Origin: Bin87 sp964502995
GTDB taxonomy: Bacteria; Chloroflexota; Dehalococcoidia; Lucifugimonadales; UBA3495
NCBI GenBank assembly: GCA_964502995.1
Contig: CAZCZB010000011.1
Coordinates: 1 to 64,000, forward strand
Length of the DNA stretch: 64,000 nucleotides
Direction: 5' to 3'
The position numbers and the translations under genes were made by a program. How positions within the stretch are numbered: position 1 is the first letter of the stretch; every line of letters begins with the position of its first letter. Below are positions 7,487 through 16,165 of this stretch, piece by piece. The notes beneath the pieces are model-generated. The model was not told where the DNA came from. It made no database searches and worked only from the letters and a program-made list of their open reading frames with translations.

Positions 7487-8487
7487 CGGTCAAACGTGTA
7501 CTGTTGCTGATTGGCGTCATATCGGCGGTGTTGCTGATAGTCGGTTTCGTGGTAGGCGCCGTCGGCTCGCGGATGTTTGGGCTGGGCGATTCGTTCCTGT
7601 CCCAACCGGGCATTCACCTTCCTCCGGATCCTGTTTTCCCCGCGTCGGTTCGTGACAGCGCAGTGGGCTACCGCGTAGCCGATAAGAAGGCCGATGACCA
7701 CGGCGAGGCGAAAGCCGACGACCATCACGGCGAAGAGGAGCATCACGGCCTCGGCCTGATGCAGTTCGCCGTAACCAACACCATGCTGTCGGCGTGGCTG
7801 ACCAGCATCGTGATGCTGGTGTTTTTCATAGGCGGCGCGCGCAACCCCAAGGTGATACCGAGCCGACTGCAGGCCCTGGTGGAAATGCTGTTCGAGCTGG
7901 TGCTCAACTTCGCGTCCAGCATCCTGGGGCCGGAGATGGGCCGGCGGGCTTTCCCCGTGGTGGCCACCATATTTTTCTTCGTCCTGTTCAACGCGTGGAT
8001 CGCGATTTTCCTGATTCCCATCTACCAGGCCGTTGGATTCGGCGCGCAGGTGGGAGGCGAGTTCAAGCTGGCAACGCACCTGGTGCGGCCGGCCGGCACC
8101 GATCTGAATATGCCGCTCGCCCTGGCGCTGATATCCTTTGTGTTCGTAGAGTACTGGGGCTTCCGGGCACACGGCTTCGGTTACCTCAAGAAGTTCTTCG
8201 CCTTTGGAGACATCCTGCGCGGACGGCCTTCCGGTCTGATCAACGTTTTCGTTGGCCTGCTGGAACTCGTCTCCGAGTTCGTGCGCATCGTTTCGTTCAC
8301 CTTCCGTCTGTTCGGAAACATGACCGCCGGCGAGATCCTGGTGATAATGATCACCTTCCTGGTGCCCTTCGTGGCAACCCAGTTCGTGTTCGGGCTGGAA
8401 TTGCTGGTGGGCCTGATCCAATCCGTCATCTTCGCCGGTCTCACTCTCGTGTTCCTGTCGGTCGCCGTTAGCCACGAGGAACACTGA
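7483..8487 (+). CDS. atpB: F1Fo ATP synthase subunit a
   Basis: Subunit a forms the two proton half-channels against the c-ring. The 334-residue protein has an N-terminal signal-anchor-like helix, then a His/Asp/Glu-rich external stretch (about residues 55-88, KKADDHGEAKADDHHGEEEHH) and five or six membrane helices. The essential Arg is visible in SFTFRLFGNMTAGE near residue 283. The start is GTG with GGAGG about 10 nt upstream, overlapping the preceding stop. The long His-rich N-terminal insert is unusual in length. Confidence 0.96.
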   Translation: MTVKRVLLLIGVISAVLLIVGFVVGAVGSRMFGLGDSFLSQPGIHLPPDPVFPASVRDSAVGYRVADKKADDHGEAKADDHHGEEEHHGLGLMQFAVTNTMLSAWLTSIVMLVFFIGGARNPKVIPSRLQALVEMLFELVLNFASSILGPEMGRRAFPVVATIFFFVLFNAWIAIFLIPIYQAVGFGAQVGGEFKLATHLVRPAGTDLNMPLALALISFVFVEYWGFRAHGFGYLKKFFAFGDILRGRPSGLINVFVGLLELVSEFVRIVSFTFRLFGNMTAGEILVIMITFLVPFVATQFVFGLELLVGLIQSVIFAGLTLVFLSVAVSHEEH

Positions 8488-8523
8488 TCGGAATCAACGG
8501 CAACCATCTCTAGGGTGCAACAT

Positions 8524-8548
8524 CCCCGGCGCCATAACGGCGCAGGGG
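8524..8548 (+). promoter_or_regulatory. Hairpin in the atpB-atpE spacer
   Basis: CCCC-G-GCGCC at 8524-8533 pairs with GGCGC-A-GGGG at 8539-8548 around the loop ATAAC, with one G/A mismatch. It is followed by an A-rich patch, not a T-run, so it is not a normal terminator. It may protect or process the mRNA so that the c subunit is made in excess. Confidence 0.45.
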
Positions 8549-8593
8549 GTAGCCAAAAAACAAGGCCACCTTTGAATCGGAGGATTTTCAACA

Positions 8594-8881
8594 ATGGCAC
8601 TTGACCTCTCAATGTTCACGACCCTGCTGTCGGTAGCGGCCCAGAGCGGCCTGGGTGACCTTGGCGCCAAGTATCTGGCGGCAGGTCTGGCCATCGCCGT
8701 CGGCGTGATCGGACCCGGTGTCGGTATCGGTATTTTGGGTGCGGGTGCGATGGGCGCCATCGGCCGCAATCCCGAAGCCGCCGGTTCCATCACCACCAAC
8801 ATGATCCTGGCAATCGCGTTCGCCGAGGCGCTCGGTATTTACTCGCTGATCGTCGCGGTAATCCTGCTCTTCGTGGTGTAA
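8594..8881 (+). CDS. atpE: F1Fo ATP synthase subunit c
   Basis: This 95-residue hairpin of two helices forms the rotor ring. Helix 1 has the Gly-rich GVGIGILGAGAMGAIGRNPEA segment with the polar loop RNPEA; helix 2 carries the ion-binding Glu in AIAFAEALGIYSL. The residue after Glu is Ala and no Gln is seen at the Na+-ligand position of helix 1, so proton coupling is favoured. A GGAGG box lies 10 nt before the ATG. The N terminus is longer than in E. coli and may be processed. Confidence 0.97.
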   Translation: MALDLSMFTTLLSVAAQSGLGDLGAKYLAAGLAIAVGVIGPGVGIGILGAGAMGAIGRNPEAAGSITTNMILAIAFAEALGIYSLIVAVILLFVV

Positions 8882-8885
8882 CAAC

Positions 8886-9389
8886 ATGGTAGAACTGGGC
8901 TTGAATGTGCCCTCGTTGATCAGCTACCTGGTCAACTACATCATCCTGCTGGTTCTGCTGGGAGCATTGGCCTACCGGCCGCTCCTGAATGCGCTGGACA
9001 ACCGGGTCGACAGCATCAGGGAAAGCCTGGCCGCTGCCGACCGGGCGCGGGAAGAGGCCGCTTCGTCACGCTCTGCCATCGAGGAAGAGTTGAACGAAGC
9101 CCGCCGCGAGGGACAGCGTCTGCTGGACCAGGCGCGGGAGGCCGCCGAGCGCTACCGGGAAGAGGAGATGGCCCGAGCCCGTCAGTCCGCCGAGGAGTTT
9201 TCCCAGCGGGCCCAGGCTGACATCGCACGCGAGCGCGATGCCGCCATCAACGAAGTGCGGTCCGCATTCGGCGATCTGGCCATCACCGCCGCCGAGCGCA
9301 TCATCAGGCGCTCGGTTGACCGGCAGGCCCATCAGGAACTTATCGACCAGGTGCTTACGGAAGGGGAGCAGGCCCTGCGCCGCAACTGA
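8886..9389 (+). CDS. atpF: F1Fo ATP synthase subunit b
   Basis: Subunit b is the peripheral stalk. The 167-residue protein has one membrane helix near the N terminus (residues 9-27, LISYLVNYIILLVLLGALAY) and then a long charged coiled coil typical of b (EEAASSRSAIEEELNEARRE, ARQSAEEFSQRAQADIARER). It follows atpE by 4 nt, implying translational coupling. Only one b gene is present, so the stalk is a homodimer. Confidence 0.95.
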   Translation: MVELGLNVPSLISYLVNYIILLVLLGALAYRPLLNALDNRVDSIRESLAAADRAREEAASSRSAIEEELNEARREGQRLLDQAREAAERYREEEMARARQSAEEFSQRAQADIARERDAAINEVRSAFGDLAITAAERIIRRSVDRQAHQELIDQVLTEGEQALRRN

Positions 9390-9471
9390 TCCGTTGGCAC
9401 CGCTCCGCCCTGGAACCGTCGCCGTTTGACGGCGGTCCCAGGGGCGGCTCAACACATGGAGGCTGCAAGCC

Positions 9472-10011
9472 GTGGCAAATCGCTTGTCGGGGCAGCGCTA
9501 CGCCCAGGCCATCTTCGAGTTGGCCCTGGAAAATGAACAGTTAGAGCAGTGGGACCAGGACCTGCGCCTGGCCGCTGACGTGCTGGGCGATGACGAATTC
9601 GCCCTGTTACTGGGGCACGCGGATGTGCCGCAGGACAGGAAGATCACCGCCGTCGAATCCGTGCTGTCCGAGGCACACCCGCTGGTGCGCAACCTGGTTT
9701 CCCTGTTGGTGAGCCGCGGCGGCGTCGACGCCATGCGCGACGTCCAGGAAGGTTACTCTCAACTGCTGGACGACCATCTGGGTCGGCAGCGGGCGGAGGT
9801 GACGACTGCGGTCGAACTGGAACCGGCGGAACTCGAGCGCATTTCGGAATTCGTCAGGCAGTTGGTGGGCCGCGAGGTCGTGCTGACTACCAGTGTCGAT
9901 GAAAGCATCCTCGGCGGGCTCATCGTTCAAATCGGCGACCAGTTGCTGGACGGCAGCGCGGCCACCGGGCTTGAACAGTTGCGCCAGGCGGTAAGGGCGC
10001 AGGCAGCCTGA
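9472..10011 (+). CDS. atpH: F1Fo ATP synthase subunit delta
   Basis: The 179-residue protein is the delta (OSCP) subunit that joins the peripheral stalk to the top of F1. It has the N-terminal helical domain (RYAQAIFELALE, LLLGHADVPQDRK) and the C-terminal region with LVSLLVSRGGVDAM and the final IGGLI-like ILGGLIVQIGDQLLDGS motif. The start is GTG; ATGGAGGCTGCAAGCC precedes it. An 82-nt spacer separates it from atpF and includes an inverted CCGTCG/CGGCGG stretch. Confidence 0.95.
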   Translation: MANRLSGQRYAQAIFELALENEQLEQWDQDLRLAADVLGDDEFALLLGHADVPQDRKITAVESVLSEAHPLVRNLVSLLVSRGGVDAMRDVQEGYSQLLDDHLGRQRAEVTTAVELEPAELERISEFVRQLVGREVVLTTSVDESILGGLIVQIGDQLLDGSAATGLEQLRQAVRAQAA

Positions 10012-10087
10012 TGGTTCGGGTTGCGCAACACTCCTCATTTTCCCGCACCGTCGGGAAACGTAACTAAACGAACAAGGAGACTGGCCG

Positions 10088-11596
10088 ATGGCAGTCAGGG
10101 GACAAGAGATAGTATCTCTCATCAAGCGACAGATTGAGGAGTTCGGCGGCGATCTGACCCTCGTGGACGTCGGCACCGTCGTGCAGGTCGGCGACGGTAT
10201 CGCCAGCATCCAGGGTTTGCAGAGCGTGCGTTCCAACGAGCTTCTGGACTTCGGGAATGACGTGCTCGGACTGGCCCTGAACCTGGAATCGGACATCGTC
10301 GGCGCCGCCATCCTCGGCGACCCCAACGCCGTGAAGGAAGGCGACCGGGTCCGCGCCACCGGCCAGATCATTGAGGTGCCGGTGGGCGACGCGCTGGTCG
10401 GCCGCGTGGTTGACCCGCTCGGTCGGCCGCTGGACGGCAAGGGTCCCGTCGTCACCGACCGCACCATGCCGGTGGAGCGAACGGCTCCCAACGTGGTGGT
10501 GCGCAAGTCCGTTGACACCCCGGTGCAGACCGGCATCAAGGCCATCGACGCCATGATCCCCATCGGCCGCGGCCAGCGCGAACTGATCATCGGCGACCGC
10601 TCCACGGGCAAGACCGCCATCGCCATCGACACCATCATCAACCAGAAAGACACCGACCTGATCTGCATCTACGTCGCCATCGGACAGAAGCAGGGCAAGG
10701 TCGCGCAGGTTGTGGGAATCCTCGAAGAATACGGCGCCATGGACCACACCATCGTGGTCAATGCCGGTTCCGCCGATTCCGCGCCCCTGCAATTCATCGC
10801 CCCCTACGCGGGTTGCGCCATGGGCGAAGCGTTCATGGAAGAGGGCAAAGACGTCCTGATCGTGTACGACGACCTGACCAAGCACGCCTGGGCCTACCGC
10901 CAGATGTCACTGCTGCTGCGCCGCCCCGCCGGCCGTGAAGCTTACCCCGGCGACGTGTTCTACCTGCACAGCCGTCTGCTGGAGCGCGCGGCCCGACTGG
11001 ATGATGATCACGGCGGCGGGTCCCTCACCGCGTTGCCCATCATTGAAACCCAGGCCGGCGACGTGTCCGCCTACATTCCCACCAACGTGATCTCGATCAC
11101 CGACGGCCAGATTTACCTGGAGCCCGAGCTGTTCAACGTCGGCATACGCCCGGCGGTCAACGTCGGTCTGTCGGTGTCCCGCGTGGGTGGCGCCGCCCAG
11201 ACTCGCGCCGTGCGGCAGGTTGCCGGTCGTCTGCGGCTGGACCTGGCGCAGTACCGCGAGCTTGCCACATTCGCCCAGTTCGGTACCGCCGACCTCGATG
11301 CTGCCACTCGTGCCCAGCTTGCCCGCGGCCAGTTGGCCACCGAAGCGCTGAAGCAGGGGCAGTACCAGCCTTTGAACCTCGGCGATGAGGTTATAGTCCT
11401 CTACGCCGTGAACTCGGGGCTGATGGAAGACGTGCCACTGGAGCGCGTGGGCGCTTTCGAGGAGCAGATGCTCCGCCACGTGAATGCCACGCACCCCGAA
11501 TTCAGCCGTGCCATCAACGAGTCCGGCAACCTGCCGGACGAACTGAGTGATCAGTTGAGCGCAGCCATCAACGAGTTCAAGCCGACCTTCCAATAG
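10088..11596 (+). CDS. atpA: F1Fo ATP synthase subunit alpha
   Basis: Alpha forms the non-catalytic nucleotide sites of the F1 hexamer. At 502 residues it is full length, with the beta-barrel N terminus, the P-loop GDRSTGKT at residues 169-176, the VIVYDDLTKHAWAYRQ strand and helix, the arginine-finger region SVSRVGGAAQ in the C-terminal third, and the helical C-terminal domain. AACAAGGAGA precedes the ATG. It is flanked by atpH and atpG in the usual order. Confidence 0.98.
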   Translation: MAVRGQEIVSLIKRQIEEFGGDLTLVDVGTVVQVGDGIASIQGLQSVRSNELLDFGNDVLGLALNLESDIVGAAILGDPNAVKEGDRVRATGQIIEVPVGDALVGRVVDPLGRPLDGKGPVVTDRTMPVERTAPNVVVRKSVDTPVQTGIKAIDAMIPIGRGQRELIIGDRSTGKTAIAIDTIINQKDTDLICIYVAIGQKQGKVAQVVGILEEYGAMDHTIVVNAGSADSAPLQFIAPYAGCAMGEAFMEEGKDVLIVYDDLTKHAWAYRQMSLLLRRPAGREAYPGDVFYLHSRLLERAARLDDDHGGGSLTALPIIETQAGDVSAYIPTNVISITDGQIYLEPELFNVGIRPAVNVGLSVSRVGGAAQTRAVRQVAGRLRLDLAQYRELATFAQFGTADLDAATRAQLARGQLATEALKQGQYQPLNLGDEVIVLYAVNSGLMEDVPLERVGAFEEQMLRHVNATHPEFSRAINESGNLPDELSDQLSAAINEFKPTFQ

Positions 11597-11619
11597 GAAC
11601 GGCCTGACAGGGTTAGGAT

Positions 11620-12483
11620 ATGCCCAGCGTAAGAGACATACGAAGACGCATTCGCAGCGTCGAAAATACCGGCAAAGTGACCAACGCCATGTCGCTGATT
11701 GCGGCGTCCAAGATGCGGCGCGCGCAGTTGGCGGTTACCGACGGCCGTCCCTACGCTGAAAAAATCCACGAAGTGATCGCCCTGCTGGCGGCTCAACCCG
11801 CCGGCGACGATGACGGCGCGCATCCGCTGTTGCAGGTACGCCCCGTTAACAACATCGGCATGGTTGTGATTACACCGGACCGCGGGTTGGCGGGCGGCAT
11901 GCACTCCACCATCAACCGCCGGGTGGCGCAGTTCATACTGGCCAGTGATCCCAACGTGCGCAGCATCGTGGTGGGTCGCAAGGGTCGCGATTTCATGGTG
12001 CGCTACACCGACACGGTGCAGGCGGTATTCACCGACCTGAGCGACCGCGTATCCCTGGCCGATACCACCGCGATTTCCCGGTTGGTAATTGACGGGTACA
12101 CCACAGGCGAGTTTGACGAAGTCCACCTGGCCTACATGCGGTTCGTTTCCACGGTGCAACAGGAACCGGTGATTGAGCGTATCCTGCCCGTTGAACCGGC
12201 GGAACTGGAATCGGCGCAGCGGGTCGGCTACATTTACGAGCCGAATCCCGCCGTGGTGCTGAGCGCGCTGCTGCCGCAGTTCGTGGAAATGCAGGTGTAT
12301 CATGCCATCCTCGAAAGCATAGCCAGCGAGCAGTCGGCCCGAATGGTCGCCATGCGCAACGCCACCGACAACGCCAACCAACTGGCATCCGACCTGACTC
12401 TGGTAATGAACAAGCTGCGCCAGGACAGCATCACCAACGAGTTGCTGGATCTGGTGGGCGGACAAATCGCACTGGAGGGATAG
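11620..12483 (+). CDS. atpG: F1Fo ATP synthase subunit gamma
   Basis: Gamma is the central rotating shaft. The 287-residue protein begins with the conserved RDIRRRIRSVENTGKVTNAM helix, contains GMVVITPDRGLAGGMHSTIN in the globular part, and ends with the second long helix (MRNATDNANQLASDLTLVMNKLRQ and SITNELLDLVGGQIAL). All family landmarks are intact. The next expected gene, atpD, is displaced by the unknown gene at 12509. Confidence 0.97.
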   Translation: MPSVRDIRRRIRSVENTGKVTNAMSLIAASKMRRAQLAVTDGRPYAEKIHEVIALLAAQPAGDDDGAHPLLQVRPVNNIGMVVITPDRGLAGGMHSTINRRVAQFILASDPNVRSIVVGRKGRDFMVRYTDTVQAVFTDLSDRVSLADTTAISRLVIDGYTTGEFDEVHLAYMRFVSTVQQEPVIERILPVEPAELESAQRVGYIYEPNPAVVLSALLPQFVEMQVYHAILESIASEQSARMVAMRNATDNANQLASDLTLVMNKLRQDSITNELLDLVGGQIALEG

Positions 12484-12508
12484 GTTTCGAGCGTGGGTCG
12501 CTCACTGA

Positions 12509-12970
12509 ATGCTTTCCTTTGGAAACATCCCGCCGGAAATTCCCGCCGACCTTTATCGATCGTTTCTGGTCGCGTACAGCGCCACTGCGCTGGGTCGGAT
12601 GGCCGTTGAAGCCTATCGGCACGTGGTTGTTTTGGGAACCCACTGGTATGATGTCCCTGTGGCCGCATTCACTACGCTGGAACACGGGTTTGTTGCCCAC
12701 GCGCTGTCGTCGTTGGCCGCTGCGGAGGTGTCTAACATGGTTTTCGGCGCGTTGATGAAGATCCGAGCTCGCAACGAAGGCAGGGCCCAGGGCAAAGCTG
12801 AAGGAATAGCAGAGGGTAAAGCCGAAGGCAGGGCTGAGGGTAAAGCCCAAGGAAAAGCCGAAGCCAACAGACAATGGCTGGACTGGCTGCAACGCAAAAC
12901 CGACGCGGAATCCCGGGGAGAAGACTTCACTGATCCCCCACCTGCTGACCTTTCTACCCCAAACACATGA
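12509..12970 (+). CDS. Unknown protein with AEGK repeats and W-x-x-W tail, inserted in the atp operon
   Basis: The 153-residue product has a mainly helical N-terminal part (residues 1-85, with weakly hydrophobic 'AAFTTLEHGFVAHALSSLAAAE'), a run of roughly four-residue Lys/Ala/Glu/Gly repeats (GKAEG, GIAEG, GKAEG, GRAEG, GKAQG) from about 90 to 116, and a tail NRQWLDWLQRKTDAESRGED followed by F-x-x-P-P-P. The tail matches that of the membrane protein at 17362-17817. It lies 25 nt after atpG and 57 nt before atpD on the same strand, where F1Fo operons normally have nothing. No ribosome-binding site is evident. Function unknown; it is co-transcribed with atp genes by position. Confidence 0.75.
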   Translation: MLSFGNIPPEIPADLYRSFLVAYSATALGRMAVEAYRHVVVLGTHWYDVPVAAFTTLEHGFVAHALSSLAAAEVSNMVFGALMKIRARNEGRAQGKAEGIAEGKAEGRAEGKAQGKAEANRQWLDWLQRKTDAESRGEDFTDPPPADLSTPNT

Positions 12971-13027
12971 TTGCTGAAACACGAAAACTCAATCTGGCCG
13001 ATTGATTATCCGGAGGATGGACCAAAT

Positions 13028-14422
13028 ATGCCCGGAAAGATTGCGCAAGTAATTGGCACGGTGGTGGACGTAGAGTTCCCTGCCGATCAGCTTCCCAACC
13101 TGTTCGACGCGCTGGAAGTGGACAACTCCGGCGAACGTCTGGTGCTTGAGGTGCAGCAGCACATCGGCAACCACTGGGCGCGGTGTCTCGCCCTGGGTTC
13201 GACCGACGGTCTGGCTCGCGGCACCGAAGTTGCGGACACCGGAAACAAGGTTGCCGTACCCGTCGGCGACGAGACGCTAGGCCGCCTGTTCGACGTCACC
13301 GGCACGCCGCTGGACAACCTCGGCCCGGTTGAGGCTGCCCAGTCCTGGCCCATCCACCGCGACCCTCCGGCCTTCGACGACCAGAACCCCACTGTTGAAA
13401 TCCTGGAAACGGGTATCAAGGTGTTCGACCTCATCACCCCCTTCCCCAAAGGCGGCAAGGTGGGCGCATACGGCGGCGCCGGTGTCGGGAAGACGGTCAT
13501 CATTCAGGAACTGATCCGTAACATCGGCGCGGTTCACAGCGGCGTATCGGTGTTCGCCGGCGTCGGCGAGCGCTCCCGCGAGGGCAACGACCTCTGGCAC
13601 GAAATGGAAGACTCCGGCGTGCTGGGCAGCACCGTGCTGGTTTTCGGCCAGATGAACGAGACTCCCGGCGTGCGCGCGCGCATCGGCCTCACCGGTCTCA
13701 CCATGGCCGAGTATTTCCGCGAAGAGCGCAACCAGGACGTGCTGCTGTTCATCGACAACATCTACCGCTACATCCTGGCCGGAATGGAAGTGTCCGCGCT
13801 GCTGGGCCGCATGCCCTCCGCAGTGGGGTACCAGCCGACCCTCAGCACCGAGATGGGCGCGTTGCAGGAGCGCATCACGTCCACCAAGAGCGGCAGCATC
13901 ACATCATTCCAGGCCATCTACGTGCCCGCCGACGACTACACCGACCCCGGCATCGTCACCACCTTCGGCCACCTGGACGCCGTGGTTTCGCTGGAACGTT
14001 CACTTGCCTCGCAGGGCCTGTATCCCGCCGTGGACCCGCTGGCCTCCTTCGCCCGTATCCTCGAACCTCGTGTCGTGGGCGACGAGCACTATCGTGTGGC
14101 GCGTGGCGTTCAGCAGGTGCTGCAACGCTACCGCGACCTGCAGGACATCATTGCCATTCTGGGTATCGAAGAACTGTCCGACGAAGACCGCCAGATCGTA
14201 TTCCGCGCCCGCAGGATTCAACGTTTCCTCACCCAGCCCTTCTTCGTGGCGGAGACGTTCACCAACCAGCCGGGCAAGTATGTATCCCTGCGCGACACTG
14301 TTCGCGGCTTCGCCGAAATCCTGGATGGCCAGCACGACGATCTGCCGGAGCAGGCTTTCTACATGGTGGGAACCATCGAGGAAGCCGTCGAAAAGGCCGA
14401 GCAAATGCAGGCCGTAGGCTAG
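13028..14422 (+). CDS. atpD: F1Fo ATP synthase subunit beta
   Basis: Beta carries the catalytic sites. From ATG 13028 the protein is 464 residues, normal for the family; an in-frame extension back to 12971 is rejected because GGAGGA lies 10 nt before 13028 and family members begin near M-x-G-K-I-x-Q-V-I-G. The P-loop GGAGVGKT is at residues 149-156, followed by the catalytic GERSREG loop, the Walker B strand VLLFIDNIYRY, and the DELSEED-like EELSDEDRQIV segment in the C-terminal domain. Confidence 0.98.
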   Translation: MPGKIAQVIGTVVDVEFPADQLPNLFDALEVDNSGERLVLEVQQHIGNHWARCLALGSTDGLARGTEVADTGNKVAVPVGDETLGRLFDVTGTPLDNLGPVEAAQSWPIHRDPPAFDDQNPTVEILETGIKVFDLITPFPKGGKVGAYGGAGVGKTVIIQELIRNIGAVHSGVSVFAGVGERSREGNDLWHEMEDSGVLGSTVLVFGQMNETPGVRARIGLTGLTMAEYFREERNQDVLLFIDNIYRYILAGMEVSALLGRMPSAVGYQPTLSTEMGALQERITSTKSGSITSFQAIYVPADDYTDPGIVTTFGHLDAVVSLERSLASQGLYPAVDPLASFARILEPRVVGDEHYRVARGVQQVLQRYRDLQDIIAILGIEELSDEDRQIVFRARRIQRFLTQPFFVAETFTNQPGKYVSLRDTVRGFAEILDGQHDDLPEQAFYMVGTIEEAVEKAEQMQAVG

Positions 14423-14459
14423 GGCCTTTCGCTGATTCAACCGCCAGGAGTTTTCGACG

Positions 14460-14909
14460 ATGCCAATGGAACTGCAAATCATCACCGCTGAGCGCGAAGT
14501 GTTCTCCGGCGATGTGGATGCCCTGGTCGCTCCCGGTATCGAGGGGCAGTTGGGCATCCTGCCTCGACACGCGCCGCTCATCACCATCCTGCAACCGGGT
14601 GAGTTGATGCTTCGAACCGGCGGCGATGAGTCATTCCTGGCGCTGTCCGGCGGATACATGGAAGTGCTGGGCAACCGGGTGATCATCCTCGCCGACGCGG
14701 CTGAGGACGTTGACGAGATTGACGAAGCCCGCGCCCAGCAGGCCATGGAACAGGCGCAGCAACGCATCGCCAACCGACAGTCCGATGCCGAGTTGGGGCA
14801 GGCGGTAGCCTCGCTGCGACGGGCGCAGGTCCGTGTGACTGTGGCGCGGCGGCGGCGCAACTCGCCTCACCGGTCGTTGGCAAGGCAACCGGGCGGGCTG
14901 GGCGGCTAG
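14460..14909 (+). CDS. atpC: F1Fo ATP synthase subunit epsilon
   Basis: Epsilon links the shaft to the c-ring and can inhibit ATP hydrolysis. The 149-residue protein has the N-terminal beta sandwich (ITAEREVFSGDVDALVAPGIEGQLGILPRHAP is the diagnostic block, split here) and the C-terminal two-helix hairpin from about residue 85. The last residues are basic and Gly-rich. Its stop overlaps the end of rex on the other strand by 4 nt. Confidence 0.96.
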   Translation: MPMELQIITAEREVFSGDVDALVAPGIEGQLGILPRHAPLITILQPGELMLRTGGDESFLALSGGYMEVLGNRVIILADAAEDVDEIDEARAQQAMEQAQQRIANRQSDAELGQAVASLRRAQVRVTVARRRRNSPHRSLARQPGGLGG

Positions 14910-15616
14910 CCGGACCCTGCCGGCCCCGACCCGTTCTGTCGCTGCTCGTCGAAGGCTAGATAGTACGTCATCGCCTGCAGGGCCAGCACCGGGTCGATAC
15001 TGCGCACACGCACGCCCGGCGGCACCTGAGCGTTGATCGGCGTGTAGTTGAGGATCGCCCGCACTCCGCACTCCACCAGTTGATCCACCACCTCCTGAGT
15101 GTGGGCGCTGGGCACGGCCACGATAGCGATGGTGATGTGTCGCGATGCAACCGTCTGGGCCAGGTCGGTCATGGGTTGCACGGCGATGCCGCCGACTTCC
15201 TGACCCACGTTGCGTGGACTGTCGTCGAAAGCGGCCACCAGGTGGAACCCGTCCGGGTTGAAACCCGGGTAGTTCAGGATCGCATTGCCCAGACGGCCCA
15301 CGCCAACAACCGCCACGTTCCATGCCGAGTCCAGGCCCAGAATCTGTTTCAGTTCCTGCAGCAGGTGGCGAACCCGATATCCCCGCCCTTGCTTGCCGAA
15401 ACGCCCGAAATAGGAAAGATCCTTGCGGATTTGAGCAGGCGTCACCTGCAACTGTTCTCCCAATTGTTGGGAGTTGGTCACCTCTACGCCGTCATCCAGC
15501 AGGTAGGTCAGGGTGCGGACGTACTGAGGCAACCGGTCAATGACTACTTCGGGGACTTCCGCGTGGGCCAGAGCATCTCCCCATAACGGATTGGTGTCAC
15601 TGGATGTGGTTGGCAT
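14906..15616 (-). CDS. rex: Redox-sensing transcriptional repressor Rex
   Basis: Rex binds NADH/NAD+ and releases DNA when NADH rises, controlling respiration and fermentation genes. The 236-residue protein has a winged-helix N-terminal domain (VTNSQQLGEQLQVTPAQIRKDLSYFG is the recognition region, residues 46-72) with the family's YFGxFGKxGxGY segment, then a Rossmann domain with VVGVGRLGNAIL and AAFDDSP. It is convergent with, and overlaps, atpC. No TTGTGA-type Rex palindrome was recognised at the atp promoter or in its own upstream region. Confidence 0.94.
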   Translation of the reverse strand: MPTTSSDTNPLWGDALAHAEVPEVVIDRLPQYVRTLTYLLDDGVEVTNSQQLGEQLQVTPAQIRKDLSYFGRFGKQGRGYRVRHLLQELKQILGLDSAWNVAVVGVGRLGNAILNYPGFNPDGFHLVAAFDDSPRNVGQEVGGIAVQPMTDLAQTVASRHITIAIVAVPSAHTQEVVDQLVECGVRAILNYTPINAQVPPGVRVRSIDPVLALQAMTYYLAFDEQRQNGSGPAGSG

Positions 15617-15802
15617 GAGTTTTATGGAGCTTACCGACTGCGAAGCCGGATTATTTATGCAACAATCGTTTTCGTTGGTCTCGTTTATTCAACTGACGAA
15701 ATATAATCTATCCCGCCGATTTACCGTCGTCAATAGCAGACGCGGTGATCGGCGGGGGACCGACGATGTCCGGAGTCGCTCGGCAAGGAGAATTGCACAC
15801 CC

Positions 15803-16102
15803 ATGTATGTTGGGATCGGCCGCATCTCGTTGAGGGCGCGTGAGAGCCATAGCCTCAAGGCCCGCCGACAGGTGTCGCGCAGCCTCACCCAGCGCATACG
15901 GGGCCGTTTCAACGTGTCGGTCGCCCACGACGCCTCGGCGGACGGCGACGCGTGGCAGAGCGTGACTTTGCTGGTGTCCTGCGTCAGCAACGGACCCGAG
16001 CAGGCCAGGGATATGCTTGATGAAGTACTCGATTACATCGAACACAGCCGGCCCGACCTTGAACTGCTGGATTATGGCTCCGAAGTAATGGGCGGGGTTT
16101 AA
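15803..16102 (+). CDS. DUF503 (YlxP-like) protein
   Basis: The 99-residue protein matches DUF503: an opening VGIGRISLRARESHSLKARR with the family's 'hSLKxKRxxxxxl' helix, then 'RFNVSVAHD', a strand with 'WQSVTLLVSCVSN' and the last 'VLDYIEHSRPDLELLDYGSE'. In Bacillus YlxP sits with infB and rbfA; here it stands alone, divergent from rex. Function unknown. AAGGAG lies 11 nt before the ATG. Confidence 0.88.
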   Translation: MYVGIGRISLRARESHSLKARRQVSRSLTQRIRGRFNVSVAHDASADGDAWQSVTLLVSCVSNGPEQARDMLDEVLDYIEHSRPDLELLDYGSEVMGGV

Positions 16103-16107
16103 TTGAC

Positions 16108-16133
16108 AACGGGAGCCGGTTCAGGCTCCCGTT
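16108..16133. terminator. Perfect 10-bp hairpin between convergent genes
   Basis: AACGGGAGCC (16108-16117) and GGCTCCCGTT (16124-16133) form a perfect stem with a 6-nt loop, between the convergent DUF503 gene and the SelW-like gene. There is no strong T-run on either side, so it may act as a weak bidirectional terminator. Confidence 0.55.
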
Positions 16134-16165
16134 GCGTTAAGTGGTTGAGGATCGGCCGTATCGAA

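Noticed and set aside
12971..13027. Start of atpD at 12971
   Set aside because: It would add 19 residues unlike any beta subunit; ATG 13028 has GGAGGA at the right distance and the family N terminus.
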